Origin: Adiantum capillus-veneris
Taxonomy: Eukaryota > Streptophyta > Polypodiopsida > Polypodiales > Pteridaceae
Direction of reading: 5' to 3'
NCBI GenBank assembly: GCA_014529385.2
Contig: CM043944.1
Span: 82,882,884-82,946,883 of the forward strand
DNA: 64,000 nucleotides
The notes under the pieces were generated by a model. The model searched no databases. It was not told the origin of the DNA and worked only from the letters and a program-made list of their open reading frames with translations. Shown in pieces: positions 44,718-58,259 of this stretch (within the stretch, counting starts at the first letter, position 1; the number at the start of each line of letters is the position of its first letter). Position numbers and translations under genes: made by a program.

Positions 44718-45650
44718 AGTGATTTTGCACTTCATGGAAGGTGACATGTAAAGTTTGTATTTTGAAAGAAATTTTGAGCTTTAAACTTTGCTATGATCAT
44801 ATATTCTTGTTGCTTATGATAAGGGAGACCTAAGGTAAAGATAGTTCCAAAATCTAGGCACATAGACATCATATGCATATGATGTCTCAAGTCAAGATTT
44901 GAAAGTCCAATTGTACTTCTGACCACATAAGAGGTTTGGAAATCATGATTTAAGGTTGTCTCCTTTAAACACATATCTTTGCATCTAAGGATTTTTGCAA
45001 TGTCAAGAAGGTAAAAGTAAAAAGTAGTGATCTTGTGCATTTTTTACTTCCAATTTTTTTTTGTGAGCACATATTCTTGTTGTACACATCAAGGAGCAGA
45101 TTGGGTAGAAGCAAAAGTGAAATTGGGGCCAAAAGACATCATACATGTATGATGTCTTAGAGGCCAGATCAAACAGCTAAGTATACCCTAGTGTCCTAAA
45201 GCATAAAAGAAGTCCCTAGCCAAAATTTTATTGCATTGCATTTGGGCTAAAAAGTGCCAAAGGAGAAAGATTGTGCAAGATTTATGCTTGTATTGATTAT
45301 AACTTGCACAAAAAGGGTTGAAATTGAATTCATTTTGACACAAAAGATATCATACGCGTATGATGTCTCAAGTGTCAAATTAAAGGTCAAAACTTACATA
45401 TGAGCTCACATAAGTGTTTGCCATCACAAAATAGGCTTAGAGACCAAGTTTCATTCAATTTGGATCACTTTTAGCTTAGCTAACCTCCCAGGCAAGTTGC
45501 AAGAAACCAAACAAACAAAGGAGTGAGAAGCTTGACCAAAATCACAAACTAAGACTTGGAGTGGTTAGAGTACATCAAGGAGAGTCTATAGTTAAAGTTT
45601 GGAGTAATTTTGAGTCAGGAGACATCATACATGTATGTATGAAGACACCA
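44718..45650 (+). repeat. palindrome array A, second locus
   Basis: Sites at 44865 (perfect, centre ATGCAT), 45135 (perfect, centre ACATGT), 45346 (one mismatch) and 45621 (4-bp insertion); intervals 270, 211 and 275 bp. Homologous to 20080-21080, with no CACTA element in it. Confidence 0.85.
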
Positions 45651-46149
45651 GGCACATGTTGATGCCAGATAGGAACTTTGACTAGTGAAAGGACTTCCTT
45701 TTCACCCTAGAATCCCAAATATCATTCCAAAACAAAATTTGGACACCTATAAGTGGACCAAAGCATGTATCTAGTGTTGACACTAAAAAATCACTAGAAT
45801 TGACCTATAGGAAGATTGAATGTGATAGAAGACTGTTTTGTCCATAACTTGAGCTCCCGGTATCGGATTAAGAAACTTTTTAATCAAAACAAAGCTCCAC
45901 AGTACTAGTGGCGTTCAAAAAAAGAGTTCTAAAAATGTCGTTTAAGACCTCAATATGCATCCAAAAGTTAGAGGTGTCTAAAAGTGACAATTTGAGAGAA
46001 TTGAGATGCAACGATCACGGTTTTGGACAACATTTCAACTTTTTCTAATGAATGCACTTGAACACTTTGGAATAAGTCTTCTTACATCAAGATAGACATG
46101 TTAAGCCCAAAAATCATGTCTATGGGATCCTAGCGATAGACGAGCATTT

Positions 46150-47030
46150 GCCTATAATGGATCTTCCAAACTTGCAGCTGATAAAGACTAATTTTGTTGA
46201 AAGAGTTTCGTCGATAGATCACGAGAGTGAAGGACTATATAGATACATTAACGACAATGAGGTTTTCTTTATAAGTTCTCAGAGCCATACCCAGAAGAAC
46301 TGACAAATTATAAAATCTTATTTGTATTTACATATGAAGTTGATTGTCAATGGAAATCTATAGTTGTTGATAAGTATAACCAAGAATACAAAGTTGTAGA
46401 AAGCACAAATCCATAGATTGCATTAGAAATAGGTGGATATTTATTCAATGTAGGACCACATATATCTCCATCAAGCACGAGAATTCCTACGAGAATTCCA
46501 AAGGGGGAGCCACTTGGATTCCCTCCTAGAGCGATAACGAAGGATGAAATGATCACAAAGATGGCATACATGCCTCCTCAAGTGAATCTCCCTAATGGAC
46601 CAATCACCACCAGAACGACCAATCCCTTCGAAGAAGAGCCTAGGAATAGTAGAAGGTCTAAAACAAGAGAATGATTGGGAGAGTCTATGGTTAGACTTAT
46701 AGACAATTGGTGAGTTAGACCGTCCCAAGTCCAGAAATGGGTAAATAGGAAATACTCTAGAGATAAAGATTCGAGAGATCAAATAGCAGCTTTTAAAAGA
46801 GTAATTAGAGTAGAGGAATTTTTGGATTTTGCGACACAATTTGTGAGATTTGGACTGACTCTGGAAGATGACATAGCTACATGGTTCAACTCAACAAAAG
46901 ACGGGGTTTTGAGACTCTAGAGGAGCTACTTGAGGAATTGATCGAAGAATTCTTAGAGAAAGACATAGTTCACAATACGATCTTGGAAATTCACAAATTT
47001 AAGCAGAAAGAGGGTGAATCAGTGCCCAAA
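46150..47030 (+). pseudogene. retroelement gag remnant, copy 2
   Basis: Same gag-like frames as 21580-22717 but with one copy of the 215-bp segment. Broken by stops at the same places (including the one after SRRSKTRE), so the damage predates the duplication. Extra stops and indels are private to this copy. Confidence 0.6.
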
Positions 47031-47266
47031 GCGGAATGACGGCTCAAGAGATATGTCAAGTTCTATACTAGGCACGATTGACGTTGATGTTCATCCAAGG
47101 AATGAGACATGTGGGTCTTCAGAAGGATCTGCATATGATAAGGAGCCTGACGCTAAAGGAATTGATCAAAGAAGCTCTTTATCTGGTGGATAACTATGAG
47201 GAATATAAATAAAAGGATTGTAAGAGTCGGGAGGACGACACAATCTCTCAGCACAATGATTCACAG

Positions 47267-48720
47267 ATGCCTGAGTCCCTTACAAAACTAACGGCACATA
47301 TCAATCAAGAAAATTTTATCGACGACATGGTCAAGAGGTTAAATCCTCTTGTAAAGTCTGATCCGAGGGAGCCTAAGTGGTGCAAAATTGAGAGGAAATG
47401 GACAAACCATACGAGGGAAGAGTGTTACTATAGCATGGAATATGCTAGGGAGAGGTATGTACAACCTAATCCAGTAGCACCTACTCCACCTAGATACGTT
47501 ACAGGGAATACTCTAGGACCAGTAGAGTACCTAGGAATACTCTAGCTCCTACTCCACCTAGATACATTACGGGGAATACTCTAGGACCAGTAGGAGTTTC
47601 AATACCACAACCTGTGTTAGGACAACAACCTCCACTGCCAAGTGCTAGAATGCCTATAGACAGGAGATAGACACCGATGATGGAAGCATCTAATAAACAA
47701 GTGATAGTACCAACTACAATGTGTTATAACAACCAAAGCAGGTACTACCCTTTGAAGCGACAAAAGATGAGAGAAACACATGGAGTGGTGAGGCTGGTAT
47801 GACTTCCATCTCTTGCGTTTAGACTTGAAGAAAGAAGGTATGAGATGGACAAAAGAAGATTGCGGTTCATTGTGAATAGTGGCTTAGCTAGATTAGAGCT
47901 TGTTTACAGCCAAGAGGAAATGCAAGAAGAAGCTCCCCAACCAGAGACAGATTGTCACAAAGGTTGTGACAACCACTTGGTCAAACAATTTCCTCAGATG
48001 GAGATCACTCAAGTAAATGCCTAATGTCTTGATTGTGGCATTTTTCACTTGATCTCTAACTATCCAAAAAACCCAAACCAGCTCATAAAGATCATAACAA
48101 ATGTCTCAGGTATTGTTCAACTACCCATTAGCTCAAAAAATGAAAACGCCATACCAGTTCAAGTAGTTACCAGAGTGCAAGCTCAAAAGGAAGCTGATGA
48201 GAACCCAGAGAAAACCAAGAGCAAACAAAATACTTAAAAACCAACACACCTAGTAAGAAAACCAAGAGCAAACAAAATACTTAAAAAGCTAGGAAGGCTA
48301 CGATGAAAGAACGTAGGGAACGAGAGAAGAAATCCCTGGCTGAGGAGCTTACACAAGCTAAAGACAAGATAAGTCAACATGAGGAAAGGGTTTCCCCTTC
48401 ACTTACATAGATGTCTCAACCTCCAAAAGAACCATCCATGGAGGAGAAACCGAGAAGTGCTAGTTCAGGAGAATCAGTCTTGGTAGAAAAAGTCAACAAA
48501 CCCTTAGATGCCCTCTTGAAAGCCTATGACACACGGCTTAAAAAAAACAAACCCAAGAACAGAGTTAGATGACATATCCATATGAGGAACTAGAAAAGCA
48601 CAAGCTTGAAATGTGCAAGAAAATGATTCAAACAACGCAAGCTTTACGAGAATCACCAATTGGAAAACTTGAGGGTGTGATCCTTGTCCCCCTACACCAA
48701 TAAACCCACCAAACTAGGAA
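47267..48720 (+). pseudogene. gag-distal linker frames, copy 2
   Basis: Frames 47267-47545 and 48049-48237 differ from copy 1 by one residue or none. Leads into the protease region that copy 1 has lost. Confidence 0.5.
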
Positions 48721-48859
48721 TGAATGGAGCGAGATCCTAGTCACGAGCACAAACTAAAGCTCAGGGCCCCAGCCTTAGAACCAAGGATAGTGTTGAATAC
48801 CACAGATAACTCTTTCAAGGGATGTCACCTAGCTATAACACAGCATTGTAGAGAAATAG

Positions 48860-50110
48860 ATGGTCATGACAAATTGTGAAAACAAGTCAAAGAGGCCAAT
48901 GAAGTGAGTGAGCTAAGCAGACAAGTAAACCAGATCGATGATGGAAGAGGAGTGTTTCTTCCACCAATAGAGAAAATTGAGACTGGATCACAAATGAATC
49001 TAGAAGTGCAATCGTATTGGGGAAACAAAGGATCTGTACAATCTAATAATGGACATTCAACCCCATTTGCTAAGAGCACTACCATCCTATACGAGAGAGC
49101 ACGAGGCCAATTAGATGTTATTACAGTCCCATCACAATCTTCCAATAAGGTGATCAATTCAAAAGGGTTAATAAATATTCTATCTACCCCAGTCACCTGT
49201 ACCATAACATTAGCCAAGTTTCTTAGAATAAGACCAAATATATGGACTATTGTGGGAAAATATCAAGAGAAATTTGGCATAAAATACCCAATGACTCAAA
49301 TCAAGAAAGGGATCAAAGAGCTTGAAATGCATCATCTCAACACTAGACTTGTGCCATTAAACAAGGTAGGTGAGTACTATGAGGGAGAAGATGGGAACAC
49401 CACTCAACCTGTGGAATTCCAAGTATAAAAACCATGGCAATCCTTGACAGTGGAGCCAGTGTTGCCATCGCAACAAAAGAGATCTGGACACAATGGGAAA
49501 AAGCAGAAGTGAGGGCTACCTGGATGAAACTGCAGCTTGTAGATGGACACATGAAAAAGCCTATAGGACTGCTAGAAAAAGTAGTCATCACTTCTTGTGT
49601 CATTGAGTAGGAGCATATGTTTGCTATTGTTGACTTTAGCAATCCGAAAAACTATGATATCATACTAGCTAGACCATTCATGCGACAATTGAAAATGTTC
49701 CAAGATTGGGGTTATGACCATTTATACCTTAGACACATGGAAACCACAACGATAATAAATCTTAAGGACCATAATAACAAGGATGTGAACCAAACCCCTA
49801 TAGAGGAGTTTGATTCCACTACTATAGCAGGATCAAACTTCCAGCATGGTTGGGTAAGCCTAAAGAACCATGGATGTGTGGAGCTTTTCAATCCAAAAGC
49901 TTAAAGCAAGAGGAATGTATCCTAAAAAGGACGATCAAAGATACAGATTATATCTCAGAACCTTTTCCTACAGAATCATTAGAGCCACTAGAATGGGAAC
50001 ACACCTTGGCTACTCTAGATTTGTGCACTATTCAAGACAATCCAACAACAACATTTTGTGATAAAAATGGCTTTGATGTCATCCCTTACTTTCCACTGAG
50101 TGTGATTTAG
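48860..50110 (+). pseudogene. retroelement protease region, copy 2
   Basis: Frames 48904-49428, 49617-49904 and 49850-50110 match 7500-8720. The catalytic motif LDSGAS is readable near 49441-49460, and DIILARPFMRQL at about 49655-49690 has Ala in place of the usual Gly. Stops and frame changes disable it. No RT or integrase follows. Confidence 0.62.
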
Positions 50111-51455
50111 GAAAACGAAGAGAACCAAGCATCAACAAGATCCCAAGATGAAGAGCAAACAAAAAGGAACGTGGCAAATCAGAAGAAGACAAAGAAGACG
50201 AGTTCTATGACTCCGTAGAATACTTGTAGCTTGAAGAAGATGCCAACAATGGAAAGACGGCCAACCTAACATGTGACATGAATGGCACTTTAACTAATGC
50301 ATGATTTTGTGATTATCTAGATAAAAGATGCAAGAACCAATGCCACCTCTACAAGAATAAAGTGCATCAAAAGTGGATTCCAAATTCCGCGATGGTGATG
50401 CAACCATAACAAGAAGCCTCATAGGTGGCTCCTGTATAGGAAGAAAAGACTCTGCCAAGAAGAACACGACCATGTCAACTAGCTAACAACACGCTAATCA
50501 ATTGGCTAGAAAAGTCCTTGCAAAAACAACAACCCAAGAGTAAACAAATAATATCTTTCCATAACTAGTCAAACCACAAAGGTAAAGTACCAAATATAAG
50601 CCTTGCTAAGGATAGTAGCAACATTGATGATTCTTATGAAATCCCCAACCAGGAACTCAGGTCATCACCCTCACTAGCAACTTCCGTAAAAACCATGGAA
50701 GTCCAAAATCAAAGAACAACAAGTTAGAGTCAAAAAGTTTGACAAATCTGGATACCAAAGAGCAAGCTCGGCCAAAAGCAGGTATGGATCAAGAAGAAGA
50801 TCTCTGATGAAAAATCACAAGATCTAACACCAAAAGGAAAACAATCAAAATGTGAAAGAACGGCTTAAGAGATCACAAAATCACAAGTTTTCGCAACCAA
50901 AGAAGTTGATTCAAGAAAAAAGAGGCCAGGAGTTTATTTGGATTCCAAAATAGTTACAGTATCAACTCCCAACATCTGAATCCCATTCCCAACTAAGCAT
51001 ACAAGGGCTGAAGCCAAGACTCTGCTGACTCACACAAAGACAAGGTGGATCCCAAAGAAGTCTCTTCAAACACAAACAAAGTAGGGACAAGTATCGGTTC
51101 CCAAACGAACATCAATCAATGAAACAACCAATAATCACAAAGAAGTGGGTCCCAAAGAAAACCAATCAAACTACTATCACCGCACCAACGCTTGAATTCT
51201 TTCAATTCCTCCTACGATTAGAGTACATTTAGAACAGATAAAGTCACTCACTTTGCCACTGCATGCTGCTCAGGGCTTACAAATTAGGAGATAAAGTGAA
51301 TGCACAGAAAAAGCTCAAAAGAAAATAACCAGAGGCAACCAAAGAGGAAGTCCAAATCTCTCTACAACATTCAATCAAGCAGATGGCTTGGGAGCTTCAA
51401 AGACCATCACCTTGCTTAGAATAGGAAGCCTCACCAACAAATGCCAATAAGAAAA
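50111..51455 (+). other. retroelement linker, no intact gene
   Basis: Purine-rich linker matching 8840-9790 and, in its last 170 bp, 24370-24530. Only short frames. Confidence 0.5.
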
Positions 51456-51459
51456 TTTC

Positions 51460-51860
51460 TTACAACCACATCTTGCAGAACATAAATTTTTTTCATGTAT
51501 TAACTGTGTATGCATAATAGGGCTACATTACAAGGCCTTCATTGATTTCCCAAGCAGAGGGGAAGGCATTCTAAATACAGACCTAATAATTATGAATATT
51601 AGAGGGAAAGGTTTTGTGAGCTGCATTGAATTTTTGGGTTTGATTGTGATAATTTCACAAAATTCAGAGTATATGCCCTTATAATAGCATTACAGGAGGA
51701 GTACGGGGACAAAATCTATATATAAGCCCCTAGGGACATTTGTACATAGTGTCTATTCAACTGATTTTTCTTTTTGTTGAGTTGATTTTTGGTTTTTTTA
51801 ATTATTTTTTGAGATTTTATTTTACTAAAAAAAGAAGAAAAAAAATTCCATAATCCAGAT
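51460..51860 (+). promoter_or_regulatory. LTR-like promoter block, copy 3
   Basis: TATATATAAG at 51717-51726, as in the other two copies. Confidence 0.45.
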
Positions 51861-53490
51861 GAAGAAAAGACTTAAGAGACGCCTGAGCACTACAAAGAGA
51901 AGAAGGTACGGCTGAAAGCAAGGGATGGTGGTACAAAAAAAGGACCAATTTTTTTTCCACCTTATTGGTACCACTGAAAAAGTGGGGACTGGTAAAATTT
52001 TTGTATTGTGTCAAAACTTGTCCGACATTCTATTTTGATGTTCCTCTTTTAAAGATGTATCCAATGATATATAATATGATAGCTAATTTCTTTTATGACC
52101 TGGATAAATCGCATTGCAAAGATTTGTCAAAGTACCATCAAAAGGTACTGTCAAGGAAAACCAATTTTGTACCACCATCCCTTGCTTTTAGCCGTACATG
52201 AAAACGACAAAACTTCATAAGGTATGTCTCAAATGCCATATGCACAAGGCTATAATGTCAGAGGTAAGAAAAGAATGGTGATGACACGCACACACATGAG
52301 ACACACACACACACACATGGGGGAGGAAAATATTCGAATCTCTCATGGTGGCAACAAATCTAGGAAAGAAGCACGTGCAAGGAAAATGCAAAGGAAAGGC
52401 CTGTCTCCATATATATGCCAAGGAAAGGGAAGGCCTTTCCTATGCAGCCTTTCAGAAGACATTGATAGGGGTGAGAATTCATGTTGTCATGCTTTAATGG
52501 ATATATGTATTCCAAATGTAGTTGCTAGGGAAGGGGGCAAGGATGCAAATGCTACGGTGAGGCGAGGTGATGAGCATAACAAGCGGCCAATTGGAGGGAT
52601 TCTTGAACGACATCTTGCCACTACAAATAATTTCTATATTTATCATAGCTAATATGTTTGATGGTCAAGATAGCCCCTATCGTTCCCTAGAGGTACTTGA
52701 ATTTCCTTTCCTTTTTTTCTAATTCAATAGTAAACGATTTTGCCGAGCACTCATTGTGAGTCCCAAGTCCCTCAAAACTTAACTTAATATAGGAACACTT
52801 GTGGATCTACAAGAACTCCTTTGTCTTTGGCAAGCATCATACTGACCATGTTCAATTGTTTCTCATTGATGTTAAGAGAGCTGAAGAAAATGCTGCAAAG
52901 TAGCGATCCACTTATACTATTGACATTCATCTTGTTGAAATCCACCAAAACACTACATGGAAAGAGTGGTCTAGTATTCTTTTAGTCCGTCGCGGTGACC
53001 CGCGAACATTAGTGTTGTTGTCAACGATAGTGATCCTTAGGCCCTGAGTGACCTAGTCGTAGCTCTTTACTTATAGACTTTTGATTCTGATGTCCAATTC
53101 ATTTACACTTTAGCACTTACGTAGCTAGACACGGGGTTTAGTGATTGGTAGAGGCTAGACGTCGAGGACTTGCTATAAGGTCTACTCTGGAGAGGTATTA
53201 GGAGTTGTTAGTGAGATATAAAAGCATTTCAATCTGCGTATTCTCTAATGCTTTGAAAGTATTGTTCCATATTTTATTTTTCTTCCAGTTTTGCACAATT
53301 GTTGTTGTTTAGTCATAATATTTAATTCTACAATTAAAAGTAGATTAGATAACATTTATAGCCATCAAATTGAGCAAAAAGGGTCAAGGAAAAATTGCCA
53401 AAACCTTATTTTGGTTGCCCAGACCATAAACTCTAAAATTTTAGAAATTTGATGATTTGAGCTTTTAAAAAAATTCAAACCCAAAATAGT
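51860..53490 (+). repeat. repeat 3-prime domain with TATA, copy 2
   Basis: Uninterrupted version of 24960-26050 plus 35646-36560. It shows that those two blocks were once adjacent. TATAAAAG at 53217-53224. No intact gene. Confidence 0.55.
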
Positions 53491-53560
53491 GGCCGGGTAA
53501 AGGGGTTGACCAAGTTAAAAGGAGATGATTTGAAAGCTTTTAGGCCAAAATGTGCAGGAA

Positions 53561-54434
53561 CATGGATTGCGATCCATAACCCCCCCGAAAAACAGTGGGT
53601 AGAAACTGATATCAGAGGGTTCTGTGGGATTCCAAATCTCTAGATACACACTTTCCGTAAAAAGTTGACACTAAAAACCCACTCAAATCAAGAAATTAGG
53701 CAAAAAATACAAAAACCTTGGAAATAGATACAAATTGGGGCTTTTTGACTATTTGGTGTCCAAACTAAAAAATAAGTGAAAATCTGACCTCTACAGGGTC
53801 TAGGCATATAACTCACCAAATTTCATGACTAGATGAGGTGGAACATGGATCGCGATCCATGACGCCTTGAAGCATCTGCGGCTGATATTTGGGCACTGAG
53901 TAGCTGACATCATTTGGAACAACTTTTGTGAAGGTCATAATAGTAGCAAAAAGCAACAAAAAGTTGACCAAAACACCAAAATACACGCTGCCAGTCAAAA
54001 ATTACAAGCAACCACAAAATTTTGCTTATGGCAAGGAGAAAGGTGTTCAAATTCAAAAATAAGTGGATAGGCAGACTCCATAGACTTCAAGTAACCATTT
54101 GACCAAGTTTGGGGTTCTGATATGCTGGAACATGGATCGCGATCCATGTCCCCCTGCCAGATTTTGGGATTGTGATCTTACATTTTGTAGTAGAGACCAA
54201 CACCAACAACTTATCCAAAAATAGGGGTACCAAAAAACTTCAAGAAGAGGCTCAAACAAGGCTAGAGTCAATCAAGTCCAAAAACCACAAATAGATCGAC
54301 AAAGTGACTTTTGGGAGACCTAAGGGAAATCAAACCACCTAAAAGTCATATCACAAGGATCAGGAGACTGTAAACGACCTGTGTGCCAAGTTTCTAGTGA
54401 TTCTGACATTGGGGTACATGGATCGTGATCCATG
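53561..54434 (+). repeat. palindrome array B, second locus
   Basis: Sites at 53561, 53843 (perfect), 54131 (perfect) and 54417; intervals 282, 288 and 286 bp. Confidence 0.88.
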
Positions 54435-54605
54435 ACGTCACAGATACAGCTCAGATCTATTCCAGAGTTAGGACTAGTCCTTGATAGCATAGTGGTGATT
54501 TTAAACTTCAATTTGGAATTGGATTGTGCATATTGCAAGAAAAAAAAAAGTTTGTGTCAAAAGTTTGACAAAATTCTAATTTCAGTAGATTTTGACTAAC
54601 CTAGC

Positions 54606-54623
54606 GGCTATAAATCTATAGCC
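54606..54623 (+). promoter_or_regulatory. TATA-containing hairpin, second locus
   Basis: GGCTATAAATCTATAGCC, 7-bp arms kept while the loop changed. Confidence 0.6.
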
Positions 54624-54699
54624 ACCAAGTGATTTTTGTATAGGTTTTGTGGACCAGAGTACAACAAGTTGCTATTAATGGGAGGACTGAATGCACAAT

Positions 54700-56685
54700 A
54701 AAAGGGAACAGGTCAGGGTTTTGCAGGCTTCATTTTCTTGATTATTTGCGGTCAGGCTAACTTTATCAAAGTAGAAACCCTAGCATTACCAACCAATCAA
54801 GTCATATTTCAACGGAGGGTACTGTCAATCAAGGGACCATACCTACCTTAGAGCCGATCTTGGAGGAAAGTCTGTTTGCGGATACTGAAGAAACCAAAAT
54901 GGGAGTGAGACCATCACAGCTTACACGAAACTTGAAACTTTTACACATGCAATATCAGTCTGAAAATGAGCAGGGCGCTCAAATCTATAAAGACGGTATG
55001 GATCGTTATTGTGTTAAAATTGAAGAGAGGCCTAGTGAGCTTAAGCTTGTAGTGCCCATAGATTATAGTGGCGATCAATATTTCAATGAAGAGGAAAACA
55101 TGTATATAGTTGTGCTTAATCATTTTATTGTGGACAACGGGGGATTAACAGGCACAAAAGAAAAGGTTGACGTAATAGTGAAAATTATGGAAAGGGATCT
55201 ATCTCAACTGAGGGAAAGAGATATTGAGGGCCTTAAATGTAGCTAGATAGTTGCTTAAGAGATATGAATCTGAGGTGGCTAGCAAAGCAAGGTTTCTATG
55301 TAGACAACAAGAGCTCATAGATGTGCATTGCTCCTCAAAACTGTTCTTCAAAAGTTGCAGTCAAAGCTTACTAGGGAATGCATATTGATTGTCATGTTGG
55401 GAATTGAAGCAAGCAAGAAAACAAACCAGATACTACTGCAATTGGACTTTGCCAAAGCTTTTGACTCAATTATATGGGACTTTGTGGTTAAGGTCATGAC
55501 TATGTTGGGGTTTGGTAAAAAAATGGCTTCATGTATTATGTTGCTAGGGGAGGGTGCAACATCTCAGGTGCTGCTTAATGGTAGACTTTCTGATGATGTT
55601 AAGGTCAACAGATCTATACGATAGGGGTGTCCTTTCATACTGTTATTTTTTGTTGTAGCAACTCATCCTTTATTTTTCTTGTTAGCTACTCAAGCCAATG
55701 CTAGGAATCTGAAAGGACTTCAAATAGGGCAGGAAAAAGTGGCTGCTCTAGGCTTTGCAGATGACACTATTACCTTTTTACACGCAAATAATGCAAATAA
55801 ATGCATGAATTATCTCAATGTATATTCTCTAGGTGCTGGTCTTGAAATTAACCTTGGAAAATCTAGGCTGATAGATGTATCAGTAGATAATTACAACTCT
55901 CTCATTTGGAGACGCAAAAGGATAGCCAGGGGCACAATCTTCTTCAGAAACTTAAAATACCCAATTGGAGTGGATGTAGTAGCCAAACAGTTGACTACTT
56001 GCGTAGAGCAAAGAGTGTGCTCTACAGTTGCCAAACATACGCTGGAATCTAATAAATGATGGTCCCGTTTACTGTGGTATTTTATTGATATGTCTGTTGT
56101 GTATTTTCACGGCCATTGGGATATAGATTCGTGGGGTAAACTGTTTACGGCTGCTCCTATTGAATTGTGTGGTCAAACACGAAATATGTTGATTAAATCT
56201 TGGAAATATGTTTGTGCAAAACTGGTATGGGTTGGTATATTAAGGTACACTGGCAAGTCATTTGGTGATGAATCGTGCTTTTGGAGATTCGTTTTCAAGA
56301 AACCTCCTGCTTTGCTTTTGGAGCTTTGTTTTCAAGAAACCTCCTGCTTTGTTTAGCAGGGGGGTGAGTTCTATACATCAAGTTGTGGACACTAATAGCA
56401 ATTTGGTTGCCTTTTTGCTAGCCAAGAGACTCAACAGATTGGGAAATGGATTCAGAGTTCCATGGGGACTAGTATCAGTCTGTGTGTTCAACCTTCAGAT
56501 CCCATGTAGCAAAGACACTACTCAAAGATTCAGAGATTTGGAGCTACCCAACTCCTCAGCTAATTGGTGGTCTTCTGTACATCAGAATATGGATGCTTTC
56601 TTTCATATGGCAAGCCAAGAATGCATCAGTGTTTGATAAGGTAATGGGGGTTATTCGATTTCCCATGGGGAATGTCAAATTCAAA
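54700..56685 (+). pseudogene. LINE-like reverse transcriptase, copy 2
   Basis: Parallel to 37723-40117. The frame 54860-55246 matches the unrecognised N-terminal part. DFAKAFDSIIWDFV is intact in 55328-55624, and FADD is at 55754-55765. A deletion near 56035 removes the thumb region, and the end at about 56680 joins abruptly to array B text. No Cys-rich gene follows this copy. Confidence 0.75.
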
Positions 56686-57050
56686 AATAAGTGGATAGGC
56701 AGACTCCATAGACTCTAAGTAACCATCTGACCAAGTTTGGGGTTCTGATATGCTAGACATGGATCGCGATGCATGTCCCCCTACTAGTTTTTGGGATTGT
56801 GATCTTATATTTTGTAGCAGAGACCAGCATCAACAACTTATCCAAAAATAGGGGTACCAAAAGAGGCTCAAACAAGGCTAGAGTCAATCAAGTCCAAAAA
56901 CCACAAATAGATCGACAAAGCAACTTTTGGGAGACCTAAGGGGAATCAAACCACCTAAAAGTCATATAGCAAGGATCAGGAGACTGTAAAAGACCTGTGT
57001 GCAAAGTTTCTAGTGATTCTGACATTGGGGTACCTAGGTGTGATCCGTGA
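56686..57050 (+). repeat. palindrome array B, partial third locus
   Basis: Sites at 56758 (one mismatch) and about 57031 (strongly degenerate), 273 bp apart. The TATA hairpin follows at 57226-57243. Confidence 0.75.
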
Positions 57051-57225
57051 CCCCCTGTCACAGAAACAACTCAGATTGATTCCAGAGTTAGGACTAGTCC
57101 TTGATAGCATAGTGGTGATTTCAAAATTCAATTTGGAATTGGATTCTGCATATTGCAAGAAAAATAAGAGTTTGTGTCAAAAGTTTGACAAAATTCTAAT
57201 TCTAGTAGATTTTGACTAACCCAGC

Positions 57226-57243
57226 GGCTATAAAGCTATAGCC
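57226..57243 (+). promoter_or_regulatory. TATA-containing hairpin, third locus
   Basis: GGCTATAAAGCTATAGCC, identical to the first locus. Confidence 0.6.
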
Positions 57244-57289
57244 ACCAAGTGATTTTTGTACAGGTTTTGTGGACCAAAGTACAACAAGT

Positions 57290-57523
57290 TGCTATTAATC
57301 GGAGGAATGAATGCACAATAAAAGGGAACATGTCAGGGTTTTGCACGTTTCATTTTCTTGATTATTTGCGGTCAGGAAAACTTTATCAAAGTAGAAACCG
57401 TAGCATTAGCGACCAATCAAGTCATATTTCAACGGAGGGTAGTGTCAATCAAGGGACCATACCTACCTTAGAGCCGATCTTGGAGGAAAGTCTGTTTGTT
57501 GATATTGAAGAAACCATGATGCA
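57290..57523 (+). pseudogene. start of LINE-like frame, copy 3, truncated
   Basis: Matches 37680-37890 and 54660-54895 up to the EESLF...EET segment, then is replaced by copia RT sequence. Confidence 0.6.
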
Positions 57524-57757
57524 AAAGCTTTACCTTGCAAATGGGTTTACAAGAAGAAATTTACCTCAGGTGATCCAAATCCAAAGTACAAGGCTAGACT
57601 TGTAGCCAAAGGGTTCAAACAGCAAAAGGGAGTTGATTTTGATGAAATCTTCTCGCTTGTGGTCAAGATGACAACGCTTAGAACCGTACTTGGTCTTGTA
57701 GCAATTGAGGACATGGAACTTGTCCAAATGGATGTGAAGACAACATTTCTTCACGGG
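57524..57757 (+). pseudogene. Ty1/copia reverse transcriptase fragment
   Basis: About 76 open codons with the copia RT signatures CKWVYKKKF, KYKARLVAKGFKQQ, VDFDEIFSLVVK and QMDVKTTFLHG. Cut at both ends: fused to the LINE-like start upstream and to a dispersed repeat downstream. Confidence 0.88.
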
Positions 57758-58146
57758 GGAGGAGGGAAGAGTAGTGGTCCCTATGGAATTTGAAATTTGC
57801 CCCAAAAATTAATAAAAGTGTCGCTAGATGCATCGCTTAGATCGTCGCACATTGCAACGCTTGCAAATTGGATGGCATCGTAGAAGAAGCGGCGACGCTT
57901 AAGCGATGGTAAAAACTTCAAAAAAAATCCCCAAATTTACTCGTGGGAGCAATTTATACTCCCGTGGCAACCGAGCTTTCCATACATAGAGCGCAATCGC
58001 CTCACAAATTTACATACAGAGAGCACCATTGCGTCACAGAGTGCCATCGATGCCCAGCCTTCCCCACCCCATTTTGAGCTCACACCCCATCTCATGCAGG
58101 CCACCCAATCCATTTGTCCGACTCTTCAGCGGCTAGGTATACACAA

Positions 58147-58183
<37 letters not shown>

Positions 58184-58215
58184 ATGAAATGAAATGTTAG
58201 AGAGAGAGAGAGAGA
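57758..58215. repeat. dispersed repeat with GTCGC motifs and (AC)n
   Basis: Matches 4430-5100. (AC)n at about 58148-58178 and a short (GA)n near 58200. No gene. Confidence 0.5.
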
Positions 58216-58259
58216 TGAAATGAAATGTGATATTAAGCGTATTCAAAAGGCCAAAATTA

